DNA of 64,000 nt from Aquamicrobium lusatiense. Lineage in GTDB: Bacteria; Pseudomonadota; Alphaproteobacteria; Rhizobiales; Rhizobiaceae. The position numbers were made by a program, and so were the translations under genes. The notes below the pieces were generated by a model. That model worked only from the letters and a program-made list of their open reading frames with translations. It made no database searches and was not told the DNA's origin. Location of the stretch: the NCBI RefSeq assembly GCF_014201615.1, contig NZ_JACHEU010000007.1, positions 1-64,000 of the forward strand. Reading direction: 5' to 3'. Positions 36,822-46,763 of this stretch are shown here, in pieces (positions within the stretch are counted from its first letter, which is position 1; each line of letters opens with the position of its first letter).

Positions 36822-36997
36822 GTCGCCAACCTAGTCGAGCGGCCCGCCAGTCGATGCCGGCGAGCCGTTGGCTTTCTGCTTCGGGCAGCTCAGCCAAATT
36901 GATCCATGGTGGCGTCAGGGTATTTGCCTGCCACGCATCGGCAACCCTTGGCATAATCACTTAACGCGCCTTCTCTCCAGACATACGTGGTCACGTC

Positions 36998-38173
36998 TCA
37001 GGTGCCGCATAGTTGCTGTTCGTCTGATACGGATGTCCTGCGGACCGCGATCAGAACGGCACCCAGCCCGATGGCCGAGGTCGCCGCGCCCGCCAGGGCC
37101 ACGGCGGGATAACCAAGGCCGAACGCGATTACACCGCCACCCAGCGCAGCACCAATCGCATTGCCCAGGTTGAACGCGCCGATATTGACCGACGAGGCCA
37201 GATTGGGCGCGTCTGCGGCCGCGGTCATTACCCGGACCTGAAGCGGCGGCACCAGTGCGAAGCTCGCCACACCCCACAGGAAGATGACAATCGGCATCGG
37301 CGCCATAAAGGGCATCAACAAGGCCAAAGCGATGAGGATCGCCGTCAGACTGCCCAGTGTCACGATCAGCGTCCGATCGACCGATCGGTCCGCAAAGCGA
37401 CCGCCCAGCCAGTTGCCCACTGTCAGTCCCACGCCATAGGTCATGAGCATCGCGGTTACGAAGCCAAGCGAGGCGTGCGTGGTTTCGCGCAGGATCGGAG
37501 CGATATAGGTGAAGACGGTGAACATCGCGCTCGAACCGATGACGGTGAGCGCGAGCGCGCCCAGCACCTGTCCGCGCCTCAGTACACGCAGTTCGGCGAG
37601 AGCGTTGCCCCCCTCCGGCGCGGGCAGAGCTGGCAATGTCAGGCGAAGCGCGGTCATGGTGGCAACGCCGAGCCCGGCAATGCCCCAGAAGGCCATTCGC
37701 CAGCCGAGATGCTCGCCCGCCCAGGTCGCGAGCGGCACGCCGACAACATTGGCGATGGTCAGCCCCATGAACATTGCCGCCACCGCACCGGCCTTGCGCT
37801 CGGGCGGCACCAGACTGGCCGCAACGATCGAACCGACACCGAAGAAGGCGCCGTGGTTGAGGGAGGTAAGGAGCCGCGCGGCCAGAAGCATGCCGTAGCC
37901 GGTCGAGACCGCGGCCAGCAGATTGCCAAGCGTGAAGATGCCGGCAAGCAGGATCAGCAGCATGCGTCGTGGAACGCGGCCCGTCGTGAGCGTCATCAGC
38001 GGCGCGCCGATCATCACTCCCAGGGCATAGGCGCTGATCAGCAACCCCGCGGTCGGAATCGAAACACCGAGGTCGGTCGCGATAACCGGCAGCAGTCCCA
38101 TCGGAGCGAATTCCGTCACGCCGATGCCGAAAGCGCCGATCGACAGGGCTATCAGCCCGGGATTGAGTCTCAT
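36998..38173 (-). CDS. MFS transporter, AraJ/sugar-efflux type
   Basis: The 391-residue protein has 12 predicted helices starting LIALSIGAFGIGVTEFAPMG, the signature start of the DHA1 arabinose/sugar-efflux and drug-efflux group. GVGSIVAASLVPPERKAGAV and the mid loop are also family-like. It is encoded 31 bases after an aldo/keto reductase gene, and both are divergent from a LysR regulator. Export of a toxic aldehyde or drug is an inference. Confidence 0.9.
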   Translation of the reverse strand: MRLNPGLIALSIGAFGIGVTEFAPMGLLPVIATDLGVSIPTAGLLISAYALGVMIGAPLMTLTTGRVPRRMLLILLAGIFTLGNLLAAVSTGYGMLLAARLLTSLNHGAFFGVGSIVAASLVPPERKAGAVAAMFMGLTIANVVGVPLATWAGEHLGWRMAFWGIAGLGVATMTALRLTLPALPAPEGGNALAELRVLRRGQVLGALALTVIGSSAMFTVFTYIAPILRETTHASLGFVTAMLMTYGVGLTVGNWLGGRFADRSVDRTLIVTLGSLTAILIALALLMPFMAPMPIVIFLWGVASFALVPPLQVRVMTAAADAPNLASSVNIGAFNLGNAIGAALGGGVIAFGLGYPAVALAGAATSAIGLGAVLIAVRRTSVSDEQQLCGT

Positions 38174-38204
38174 GGCTGGAATTCCTTATTGGCTCAGGTC
38201 TGGG

Positions 38205-39239
38205 TCAGACCATCGGGGGATTGAGGCGGGCGAAGCCCTCCTGCTGCCGATACGGGGTGTGGGGATAAGGCGGCAGCAGGTCGCTTGCGTCATCGAGCAC
38301 GGCCATCTGCTCAGCAGTGAGCCTCCAGTCAATCGCTCCAAGATTCTGGCGAAGCTGCTCCTCGTTGCGCGCACCAATAATGACTGACGAGACGGTCGGG
38401 CGCTGGAGCAGCCAGTTGATCGCGATCTGCGGCACGGTCCTGCCCGTCTCCCGAGCGATGTCTTCCAGCGCATCGATCACCCGGTAGAGATGTTCCTCCG
38501 CAACAGGTGGCGCGAACTGGGCGGTCTCGTGAAGGCGGCTGCCTTGCGGGATCGGGCGATCGCGCCCGATCCTGCCGGTCAGCCGGCCCCAGCCAAGCGG
38601 GCTCCACACCAGGGCGCCCACTCCCTGATCGGCGGCGAGCGGCATCAGTTCCGCCTCATAGGCGCGCCCGATCAGAGAATAGTAGACCTGGTGCGCGACA
38701 AGGCGCGGCAAGCCCTGCCGGTCTGCGTGCGCCTGTGCCTTCATGATCTGCCAGCCGGGATAGTTGGAAACGCCGGCATAGCGCAGCTTGCCCGCAGTGA
38801 TCAGCCCATCGAGCGTGCCCATCAGTTCTTCCACCGGGGTAAAGGCGTCGAAAGCGTGAAGCTGGAGCAGGTCGATGTAATCGGTGCCCAGCCGTCGCAG
38901 GGATTCTTCGACCGCACGGATCAGCCGCGCGCGCGATACACCCCTGTCGAGCGGGCCTTCGCCCATCGGCAGGCCGGTCTTGGTCGAAATGAGCACCGCA
39001 TCACGCCGGCCCCTGACAGCCTCGCCGAGCACCTCCTCGGACGCGCCATTCGAATAGACGTCTGCGGTGTCGAAAAGCGTGACGCCTGCGTCCAGGCAGA
39101 TGTCGATCAGTCGCCGCGCCTCGGCGGCGTCGCTTTGTCCCCATGCGCTGAACAGTGGCCCCTTGCCGCCGAAGGTGCCGGTGCCGAAACTCAGCGCAGG
39201 CACGCGCAGGCCGGACGCTCCCAATTGCCTATACTCCAT
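38205..39239 (-). CDS. Aldo/keto reductase
   Basis: The 344-residue TIM-barrel NADPH-dependent reductase starts at ATG 39239 with AAAGG upstream. The catalytic tetrad regions are visible: DTADVYSNGASEEVLG (Asp, Tyr), ISTKTGLPMGEG (Lys) and DYIDLLQLHAFDAFT (His). The C-terminal NADPH segment is SSVIIGARNEEQLRQNL. It belongs to the AKR group that reduces aldehydes and quinones. It is co-transcribed with the MFS gene, probably under the adjacent LysR protein. Confidence 0.93.
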   Translation of the reverse strand: MEYRQLGASGLRVPALSFGTGTFGGKGPLFSAWGQSDAAEARRLIDICLDAGVTLFDTADVYSNGASEEVLGEAVRGRRDAVLISTKTGLPMGEGPLDRGVSRARLIRAVEESLRRLGTDYIDLLQLHAFDAFTPVEELMGTLDGLITAGKLRYAGVSNYPGWQIMKAQAHADRQGLPRLVAHQVYYSLIGRAYEAELMPLAADQGVGALVWSPLGWGRLTGRIGRDRPIPQGSRLHETAQFAPPVAEEHLYRVIDALEDIARETGRTVPQIAINWLLQRPTVSSVIIGARNEEQLRQNLGAIDWRLTAEQMAVLDDASDLLPPYPHTPYRQQEGFARLNPPMV

Positions 39240-39327
39240 GATCCACCTTTCCGTTTGCGATGCAAACGCATAGATGGACGCCGGGACCGCACGATAATAG
39301 CGTGTCGCGGAACGAAGGATTTTTGCC

Positions 39328-40233
39328 ATGCACGCAAAAGCGATGGACGGGGCCGATCGTGCGCGTGCCCTTGAAGTATTCACGGCAGTGGTCGACCTTG
39401 GCAGTTTCTCGGCGGCCGGCCGGGCACTCGACCTGACCCCCTCCGCGGTCAGCCGCACGATCGACCGGATCGAGACACGACTCGGCGTGCGGTTGCTGCT
39501 GCGCTCGACACGCGCACTGACCCTGACGGCGGAGGGACGCTCCTATCTCCAGGCTGCGCGACGCATTCTGGCCGACCTGAACGATGCCGAGCAGCAGATC
39601 GCGGATCAGGGCGCGCCGCGCGGGCGGCTGCGGGTCAGCGCGGCGCAATCGCATGGCCGTCTATGCGTGGTGCCGTTGCTTGGCGAGTTCGTACGGCTCT
39701 ATCCGCATATTTTGGTCGACATCGCCTTGACCGACGCGCTGGTCGACGTCGCAGGTGGCGAAGCGGATGTGGCGATCCGCTTCGGGCCGCTCGCCGACAG
39801 CGGACTCATGGCACGCAAGTTAGGCGAGACAGGCCGTGTCATCGTCGCATCGCCGGACTATCTGGCGCGTTCCGGCACCCCGCACGTGCCTGAGGATCTG
39901 CATCATCACAACTGCCTCAATTTCAATTTCCGCCGTGTCGAGCCGATCTGGCCATTCCGCCGCGACGGGCAGGATTTCTCGCTGAAGGTGGAGGGCACGA
40001 TCGAAGCGAACAATGGCGAGACGCTGGGTGAACTCGCTGCGCAGGGGGTCGGGATCACCCGCGTTGGCAGCTTCAGCGTCGTCGGCGAAATCGAAAACGG
40101 CCGATTGGTCCCGCTGCTTGAGGCGTACAACCCCGGTGATATCGAGCATATCCACGCAGTCTTTGTTGGCGGTGGCAACATTCCGGCCCGCGTTCGCGTC
40201 TTCGTGGATTTCCTGGTCGATAATCTACGCTGA
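39328..40233 (+). CDS. LysR-family transcriptional regulator
   Basis: The 301-residue protein has one winged helix (LEVFTAVVDLGSFSAAGRAL then TPSAVSRTIDRIETRLGVRL) and a normal substrate-binding domain (GRLRVSAAQSHGRLCVVPLL). It is of the AaeR/DsdC-like short type. It is divergent from the aldo/keto reductase-MFS pair with an 88-base gap and most likely regulates it. Confidence 0.93.
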   Translation: MHAKAMDGADRARALEVFTAVVDLGSFSAAGRALDLTPSAVSRTIDRIETRLGVRLLLRSTRALTLTAEGRSYLQAARRILADLNDAEQQIADQGAPRGRLRVSAAQSHGRLCVVPLLGEFVRLYPHILVDIALTDALVDVAGGEADVAIRFGPLADSGLMARKLGETGRVIVASPDYLARSGTPHVPEDLHHHNCLNFNFRRVEPIWPFRRDGQDFSLKVEGTIEANNGETLGELAAQGVGITRVGSFSVVGEIENGRLVPLLEAYNPGDIEHIHAVFVGGGNIPARVRVFVDFLVDNLR

Positions 40234-40346
40234 GGCCGACTGCTTCGCACCCTCGTTTCGGACGTTCGACCAACACTTGCTACTTAACCGAAAGCAGACA
40301 TTTCTTATGGTGTAGCCAACCGCCAACGGATTACTTCGACATATAT

Positions 40347-40370
40347 GTTCGAATCCCACTCGGTCCGCCA
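40347..40370 (+). repeat. Detached tRNA 3' end, probable att site
   Basis: These 24 bases begin GTTCGAATCCC (T-loop) and end TCGGTCCGCCA (acceptor strand, discriminator G and CCA). The bases before them do not form the matching T-stem or any tRNA body. A bare tRNA 3' end is what remains at the far side of an element integrated into a tRNA gene. The G discriminator suggests a serine-, asparagine- or aspartate-type tRNA, not decided. Confidence 0.7.
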
Positions 40371-40855
40371 AACACCGCCGATTACCGCACAAATTGGCCG
40401 ACTATCTCTTTAATTATCAAAGGGATAGCGTCTTAGGGGGCGATTGCCCTACAGCAGGGGTTCTCGCACGCCCTCCCAGTCAGCATATCCTTCACTACGA
40501 CCGCCGATCATATGCTATGGCGCGAAAGGCGGCTCGGTCGTCCGTTGCTAGCCTAGCATGATACCTGTAATGGTTCTGCGCGTGACTGCGTAGATGCTCT
40601 TCATTGCCTGGGGTATGCCACGACCGATACCGACCAGATGTGGCATATGTTGCCGACTATGGCTTCGTGGTTCTCGGCCAGCCCTTTCAGTCGACCCAGG
40701 ATCCAGATGCAAATTGCAGTCTGTTCGTTCGGTCTTTACCCTCGGCGCGAGGGGTAAAGCCACCGCTCTTCTATCCTTGCTCTCGGATGAGGCTAAATGG
40801 GATAGCCTGAGGTCCGCGTTGTCATTATGTTCTCGCTGAGGAAGAGAAGAACTGC
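40371..40855. other. Gap upstream of the STAND-like gene
   Basis: Nearly 490 bases without a convincing gene. Short open frames occur on both strands but show no family resemblance. The region presumably carries the promoter for the gene at 40856; no clear -35/-10 pair stands out to me. Confidence 0.4.
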
Positions 40856-43800
40856 ATGGCAAGAGCACCTGATACCAACGACATTGAGCGCAGCTTTCAG
40901 GACATCCCTGAGGACAAGACCACGGAGGCCGAGCAAACCGCCTTCCTGATGGATTTAGGCTGGCATAAGGGCTTGAGTTGGGATGACCTGCTGAAGTCGA
41001 GGCGCGTTCTTATTATTTCTGAAGCAGGCGCAGGCAAAACCTATGAGTGCCGCGCGCAGCAGCAGTCTCTATGGACAGCGGGTGAGCCCGCTTTTTATGT
41101 AGAGTTGGCTGACCTCGCACGCAGTAATCTGCGCGATTTACTGTCACATGAGGAAGAAACTCGGTTCGATTCATGGCGCACTGCACAATCCGATGTTGCG
41201 ACCTTCTTTCTCGATTCCGTCGATGAGCTGAAACTCAACCTTGGCTCGTTCGAGCAGGCGCTGAAACGCCTGGCGAAGGCGGTAGCCGGACAACTCGGCC
41301 GGGTTCGGGTGATTATCACTTCCCGACCCATTCCCGTTGACGAGCAACTCTTCCGCCAAATTTTACCGGTGCCGGATGAGGCCGATGAAGTGGCAACCAG
41401 CGAAGAGTTCGCTAATATCGCGATGGCACGTCGACCGCAGAAATCATCCGATGAACAAACTGCGCGGGATTGGCGTAACGTCGCATTGCTGCCCTTGTCT
41501 AGTGCCCAAATTAGGCAAATGGCGAGCAAGGAAGGCGTGGATGATCCAGATGCGCTGCTCGCCGACATCCGGCAGCGTAACGCCGAGGAATTTGTACGCC
41601 GACCACAGGACCTGATCGAGCTATGCGCTGATTGGTGGGAACATCGTCGAGTTCGTTCGCATCGCGATCAGGTGTTGAGTAACATCGCCGTGAAGTTAAA
41701 GCCGCGTGAGAACGGTCGGGAAAATACGGCTTTGTCTCCCGAAAAGGCATCGGAAGGTGCCCGACGCTTGGCGCTTGCGGCCACCCTTAGCCGCAAGCTC
41801 ACCTTGCGCCATAGCGCCGAGGCTGACCGCGATAGCGATCCGACCGAAGCGCCGCTTGATCCTTCAAATATTCTTCAGGATTGGACGCAAGGCGAACGCA
41901 CCACCCTGTTGGAACGGTCGCTTTTCGGCTTTGCTTCCTACGGCCGAGTGCGCTTCCACCACCGCTCGGTGATCGAGCATTTGGCGGCTGAGCACCTTCT
42001 CGCGCTACGCATGAAGGGTATGCCGGTCAGGTCGATCAAGCGCATCTTGTTTACAACAACGGCGCAGGGTGAAGCAGTGGTCAAGCCGTCACTGCGTCCG
42101 GTCGCTGCTTGGATGGCGCTGCGCGACGATGCCATTTTCGAAGAAGTGCTGCGGCGCGAGCCGGATGTCCTCCTGAATTTTGGTGACCCCGAGTCGCTTT
42201 CATCACTGCAACGGCGGCGAGCCCTACGCGCCTACGTCGAGCGTCATAGCACGGGCGGATGGCGTGGATTGCGCGTGCCGAGCATCCAACTTCACCGCTT
42301 TGCAGCGGCCGACTTGGGGCCAGAGGTCAAGCGCCTGTGGGAGGGCGGCATCGAGAATCACGAAATCCGCGAAATTCTTTTGAATCTGATCGGTCATGGG
42401 AAGATGGCCGATTGCGCAGATATTGCCTATAGCGTCGCGGTCGATGCTTCTGCCCTCTATGGCGAACGGATTGATGCGTTGGATGCGCTCATCCAACTAG
42501 ACGATCCTCGCCTTGCTGCGATCAGCACGAGCTTGGCTGATGACGCGGCGCTTTGGCCGAACCGCCTCGCAGGTGCCGCACTGCTGCGGCTGTTCCCGGT
42601 CCACCTGTCCGTAGGACTCCTTTGCAAAGCGCTCGCACAAATCACGGAAAAGAAGCGCTCGGTCGGTGACATTTCATGGAATCTCCCGCGCTTGATCGAG
42701 CATGTCGATTTATCACCGGATATGCTCAACGCATTGCGTCATGGGCTTACCGAACTGGCGGTGGAAGGCATCGCCTGGAACGAAAAGCACTGGCCCCATC
42801 TCGCCAGCAAGCGACAATTTCTCTTACCGGCTCTGGCCGCGACCTGCCTCCGTCAGATTCAAAATGGCGTCACCACGCCGGAAGTAATGCGTTCAACCGC
42901 GATTGCGTTACGACTGGCAGAACGCGAATACCACCACACCGAGCCCGCCAAACAATTGACTGCTGCACTCCCTGGCTTGCCGCCAGATGCCCGATGCCTC
43001 ATGTTCGAGGCCGAAGACGCATTCCTGCAAGCGCATCATCAGGTGACGGACCCCTTCAAACGCTATGCGCGCTTGGCGTTTCACGGGGCGGCAATGCATC
43101 TGGGTGCCATTGATGCAGATTGGGTGCTTGCATCGCTTGCCGATCGCCGCCGCCACGCTGACGCTCGCGCGATGATGCTCGAAGCGGCGATCCGCATCCG
43201 GGACGACAATGTTGAATGGACCGATCATCTGGCGGCGTTGGAACCGCGTGTTGCCGATCTGCCGGAACTGCTTGAACGCCTCGACCAGCTTGCCCAGCCG
43301 CAAAAACCCAGCCCCGAAGAACTGCGCTGGCAGCGCGAGGATGCCAAACGGAAGAAGCATGATGAACGCCGCGACGCGAAAGCCCACGCGAGTTGGGTGA
43401 TGTTCTGGCGCGAAATCGTTAATGATTCTGAAGCGGTGTTTGCCACCGATCGTTCCGAGAATACCGCCTGGAACCTTTGGCGGGCAATGGAACGCAGCGG
43501 CGAGGAAAGCCGGGCGTCAGGCTGGAACCGACGTTTTATCGAGCGGCATTTTGGCAAGGAGGTGGCCGACCGGTTGCGCCTCGCGGTCATGGCGTTTTGG
43601 CGTAAGGATCGCCCGACCTTGCGAAGCGAGCGTCCGGAGGAAGAAAAAGGCACTTATCTGACCCGATGGCAGCTTGGCTTGGCGGGGATCGCCGCCGAGG
43701 CCGAGGATCCCCAATGGGCAGAAAAACTCAGTGAAGAAGAAGCGAAACTAGCGCTCCGCTACGTTTCCGTTGAGTTGAACGGCTTTCCGGTCTGGCTTGA

Positions 43801-45250
43801 AGGATTTGCCGCCGTGCATCCGGCAGCGGTTGACGCCGTGCTAGGAGCGGAATTGACAGCGGAGCTCGATGAACCAGCCATCGTCCATTCCGGCATGCTG
43901 CAAGATATTCTGTATGGAACCCCCACCGTAGCGCGCCTTTTCGTACCGCGCCTGCGTGCCTGGTTGGATACGGGTAAATGGCGGCTTGGCCACAATGAGG
44001 ACGAGACTGCCCGCGCGAACCGGCTTCGCCAAGTAGTTCAAATCCTCGTGCAACATGGCGACGCCAGCACCATCGCGCATATACACGCGCTCGCGAAATC
44101 TGAACTGGCAGAAGGTGCGAAAGATGCAGTAAGCAGCATCTGGCTCCCGGCATTGATGCGTCTCGGTCCGGACGACGGCATCGATGCACTTGAGAGGACC
44201 ATACAGCCGCATCCTCCGGCAAAATTCGGCCCAGCGACGGATTGGTTCAGTTCTCTCTTCGGCGATCGGCACGGCGATGGTGAAACCTACCTCTCGGCGG
44301 CCGGCTTCACCCCAGAATTGCTGCTGAGGCTCGCACGCCTTGCTTATCAATATATCCGTCGGTGCGACGATATGGTCCGTGAGGAAGGTAGCTTTTCTCC
44401 CAACGCACGCGATCATGCAGAACGTGGCAGAAGCAATATTATCAACGCGCTTCTATCGACCACCGGACCCGAGGGTTGGGCTATCAAACTCAGATTGGCC
44501 GATGATCCGCTCTTTGCCGATTTCAAAGACCGGGCGTTGGCAATGGCCCGCGAGCGGGCGGCCGAAGAAGCGGATGCAACTGCCTTCGCCGAGGCCGATA
44601 TCGTGGCGCTCGACCGATATGGCGAACTTCCGCCGCTGACGCGCGATGAGATGTTCGTGCTTATGACTGACCGGCTGGACGACATCGACGACGCCCTGCT
44701 GCGTGACGACTCACCGCGTGCGGCCTGGGCACTCATCGACGATGAGAAAATCATGCGTCAGCAGATCGCACGCGAGCTTCGCACCAGCGCCAATGCCGCT
44801 TACACGGTCGATCAGGAAGCGGTGACGGCAGATGAGAAAGAAACCGACATCCGCCTTCGCTCTACCGGTTCAGAGCATGAGGCGATTATCGAATTGAAGA
44901 TCTGCGAGAAAGACCGCTCCGCTGCCGATCTGAAAGCCACAATCAAAGACCAACTCGTCGCCAAATACATGGCAGCGGAAAATAGCCGTGCTGGTTGTCT
45001 GCTAATAACCATTAAGTCTCCCCGTACATGGCTCCACCCCGAAACCGGCGCGGCGTTAGACCTAGCCGGGCTCATCGACATGTTGAATGAAGAAGCCAAC
45101 CGGATTGAGCAGAAAATGGGAGGTAGCCTACGGTTGACGGCGCGGGGCCTCGACCTTCAACCGCGCTTGTCAACAGAGCGCGTAAAGTCACGCGGCCGTC
45201 AGCGAAAAGCTTCGCCCAATCAAGAGCCGGAAGAAGCAGTCATTGGGTGA
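40856..45250 (+). CDS. Large NACHT/STAND-like NTPase with C-terminal PD-(D/E)XK-like site
   Basis: The 1464-residue protein has an N-terminal P-loop NTPase: Walker A SEAGAGKT at 55-62, Walker B FFLDSVDE at 117-124 and the sensor segment VIITSRPIP near 152-160, all NACHT-like. About residues 330-1300 are helical, HEAT/TPR-like sequence without a second P-loop. Near the end, Asp1331 (KETDIRLR) and Glu1346-x-Lys1348 (AIIELKICEKD), followed by an amphipathic helix (LKATIKDQLVAKYM), match the spacing of a PD-(D/E)XK nuclease core. An NTPase, a long sensor and a nuclease fit a phage-sensing abortive-infection protein. It lies beside a serine recombinase. I do not recognise it as a named system. Confidence 0.8.
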   Translation: MARAPDTNDIERSFQDIPEDKTTEAEQTAFLMDLGWHKGLSWDDLLKSRRVLIISEAGAGKTYECRAQQQSLWTAGEPAFYVELADLARSNLRDLLSHEEETRFDSWRTAQSDVATFFLDSVDELKLNLGSFEQALKRLAKAVAGQLGRVRVIITSRPIPVDEQLFRQILPVPDEADEVATSEEFANIAMARRPQKSSDEQTARDWRNVALLPLSSAQIRQMASKEGVDDPDALLADIRQRNAEEFVRRPQDLIELCADWWEHRRVRSHRDQVLSNIAVKLKPRENGRENTALSPEKASEGARRLALAATLSRKLTLRHSAEADRDSDPTEAPLDPSNILQDWTQGERTTLLERSLFGFASYGRVRFHHRSVIEHLAAEHLLALRMKGMPVRSIKRILFTTTAQGEAVVKPSLRPVAAWMALRDDAIFEEVLRREPDVLLNFGDPESLSSLQRRRALRAYVERHSTGGWRGLRVPSIQLHRFAAADLGPEVKRLWEGGIENHEIREILLNLIGHGKMADCADIAYSVAVDASALYGERIDALDALIQLDDPRLAAISTSLADDAALWPNRLAGAALLRLFPVHLSVGLLCKALAQITEKKRSVGDISWNLPRLIEHVDLSPDMLNALRHGLTELAVEGIAWNEKHWPHLASKRQFLLPALAATCLRQIQNGVTTPEVMRSTAIALRLAEREYHHTEPAKQLTAALPGLPPDARCLMFEAEDAFLQAHHQVTDPFKRYARLAFHGAAMHLGAIDADWVLASLADRRRHADARAMMLEAAIRIRDDNVEWTDHLAALEPRVADLPELLERLDQLAQPQKPSPEELRWQREDAKRKKHDERRDAKAHASWVMFWREIVNDSEAVFATDRSENTAWNLWRAMERSGEESRASGWNRRFIERHFGKEVADRLRLAVMAFWRKDRPTLRSERPEEEKGTYLTRWQLGLAGIAAEAEDPQWAEKLSEEEAKLALRYVSVELNGFPVWLEGFAAVHPAAVDAVLGAELTAELDEPAIVHSGMLQDILYGTPTVARLFVPRLRAWLDTGKWRLGHNEDETARANRLRQVVQILVQHGDASTIAHIHALAKSELAEGAKDAVSSIWLPALMRLGPDDGIDALERTIQPHPPAKFGPATDWFSSLFGDRHGDGETYLSAAGFTPELLLRLARLAYQYIRRCDDMVREEGSFSPNARDHAERGRSNIINALLSTTGPEGWAIKLRLADDPLFADFKDRALAMARERAAEEADATAFAEADIVALDRYGELPPLTRDEMFVLMTDRLDDIDDALLRDDSPRAAWALIDDEKIMRQQIARELRTSANAAYTVDQEAVTADEKETDIRLRSTGSEHEAIIELKICEKDRSAADLKATIKDQLVAKYMAAENSRAGCLLITIKSPRTWLHPETGAALDLAGLIDMLNEEANRIEQKMGGSLRLTARGLDLQPRLSTERVKSRGRQRKASPNQEPEEAVIG

Positions 45251-45257
45251 GTGGGTT

Positions 45258-46643
45258 TCACCGACAGCGCGGGTCACGCGCCCAATTGTCTTCTTGATGC
45301 TTGGGATGCTGAATAGTCAAATTCCGGACATAGCCGCCGAGCTGAGCGTCTCCCCAATCTGACCGGTCCAGCGATACCCGTATTCCGTTGACTATCCAGG
45401 TCTCCGGTTCGGAGTCATGAGCGCGGGCGTAGATCGTCGTCGCTCGTTCAGCGTCGAACGCCTTCGTGAGCAGGGTCAGCGCGCGTTCATCGAAGGCGCG
45501 CTGCGCTTCCCTCGTGTCGTTCTGATTCGAGCCATCGAGTGCAAGTCGCAGCCGCGTCACGGCGCGCTCGTTGCCGGTGAGGTAATAGGAAATTCGATCG
45601 GCCAGCACTTTGTCGTTCAGCTTCACTGACGAAATGTCTGCGAACCACTCGTACTGCGAGCGGTGATAGTCGTCGGTGACCAGGCCATATTCTTCAAGGA
45701 ATAGCCGTGCTGCATAGGGCGACCAGCCTTCAGTGCGCATAACGGTGGGCGGATTCTTTTCGACTTTGATGAGTCGTCTGATTTCCTGGATGGCCTCTTT
45801 AACGCCCTGCTTGTTGGCGATATCGCGCCCACGAATATCTCGTGCGAGGCGCTTTACTCCGTCGATATTCCAGCCAAACGCAAACAGCGCGCGCCATCGC
45901 GTATAGCGTACGATGGGTGCCTGTCTTGGTCTCAAATGTAAATGGATGAAGGCTTCCTCGTAGGTCATATATACGGCGAGTAGGAAAATGAATGGAATGA
46001 ACATTAGCCAGAGCAGTAAGGGTAGCCCGAACTCGCGCAATGTGTTCAATGACCAGAATTCGGAAATGCTAGCGGCAACCAGCCAATAGCTAAAGCCGAG
46101 GATAGTGAGACCCGCCAGAATCTGGAGCCCGCGCAGCAGGCTGAGCACTCGGGGGACGCCGGGTTTGTCAGTTTGATGTTCGCCGACCGCTATAAGGAGA
46201 GCGAGAAGCACAAGTGCCGGAAGCATGAGCAGTTCTACCCAAAGTGGAAAGCTCACCAGCTCGGCGATGAACAGAATGACGGCAGATAGAGTGAACGCAT
46301 CGCGCAGCAGCTTACGTAGCGCATGCGGTTTTTCCTTAAGTCGCTGGGCTTCAAAGATGCTGGTGAAACCGACCGTCAACCACCAAAGTAGGGTCGATTT
46401 GAGATTGGGCCAGTCCCATAGATTCAGCCATGCGAGCAGCCAGAGACAGGCCACCACGTAGAGGGACATGAGCAGCCAGATCAGTGCGAGCTTCGGCATA
46501 AAGAAGGCCCGCACGACATCAAAGGCGAGAGGCCGCCCCTTTTTCCACAGCAGCAAAGCAGCCAGTAGAAGGCCTAAATAAACAAGGACGGCAATCTCGC
46601 GATTGCTCAGGTCGAATCCGAAGCTGGCCAGTGTGAAGGACAT
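45258..46643 (-). CDS. Uncharacterised polytopic membrane protein
   Basis: The 461-residue protein has about six to seven hydrophobic helices in residues 15-230 (for example VLVYLGLLLAALLLW, LIWLLMSLYVVACLWLL, PLLLWLMFIPFIFLLAV). A soluble C-terminal half of about 230 residues, rich in charged residues, contains RTEGWSPYAARLFLEEYGLV. I recognise no domain. It converges with the STAND-like gene, the stop codons being seven bases apart. Its start is 120 bases from the recombinase stop, so it belongs to the mobile segment. A link to the NTPase is possible but unproven. Confidence 0.75.
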   Translation of the reverse strand: MSFTLASFGFDLSNREIAVLVYLGLLLAALLLWKKGRPLAFDVVRAFFMPKLALIWLLMSLYVVACLWLLAWLNLWDWPNLKSTLLWWLTVGFTSIFEAQRLKEKPHALRKLLRDAFTLSAVILFIAELVSFPLWVELLMLPALVLLALLIAVGEHQTDKPGVPRVLSLLRGLQILAGLTILGFSYWLVAASISEFWSLNTLREFGLPLLLWLMFIPFIFLLAVYMTYEEAFIHLHLRPRQAPIVRYTRWRALFAFGWNIDGVKRLARDIRGRDIANKQGVKEAIQEIRRLIKVEKNPPTVMRTEGWSPYAARLFLEEYGLVTDDYHRSQYEWFADISSVKLNDKVLADRISYYLTGNERAVTRLRLALDGSNQNDTREAQRAFDERALTLLTKAFDAERATTIYARAHDSEPETWIVNGIRVSLDRSDWGDAQLGGYVRNLTIQHPKHQEDNWARDPRCR

Positions 46644-46763
46644 ATCTTTTTAGACCGCACTTCACGCACAGCGGCAATCGCTCGCTTCGACGCGGGAGTC
46701 AGCTAAAACCGTTTGTTTGGTGCGGCAGCTTTGAGCAAGTTAAAGATGAGGTTTGAAAGCCCA

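Noticed and set aside
40347..40370. Intact tRNA gene
   Set aside because: Only the T-loop and acceptor 3' side are present; the upstream bases do not form the T-stem, anticodon arm or D arm.
40594..40839. Short plus-strand frames before the STAND-like gene
   Set aside because: No family resemblance, poor starts, overlapping frames on both strands.
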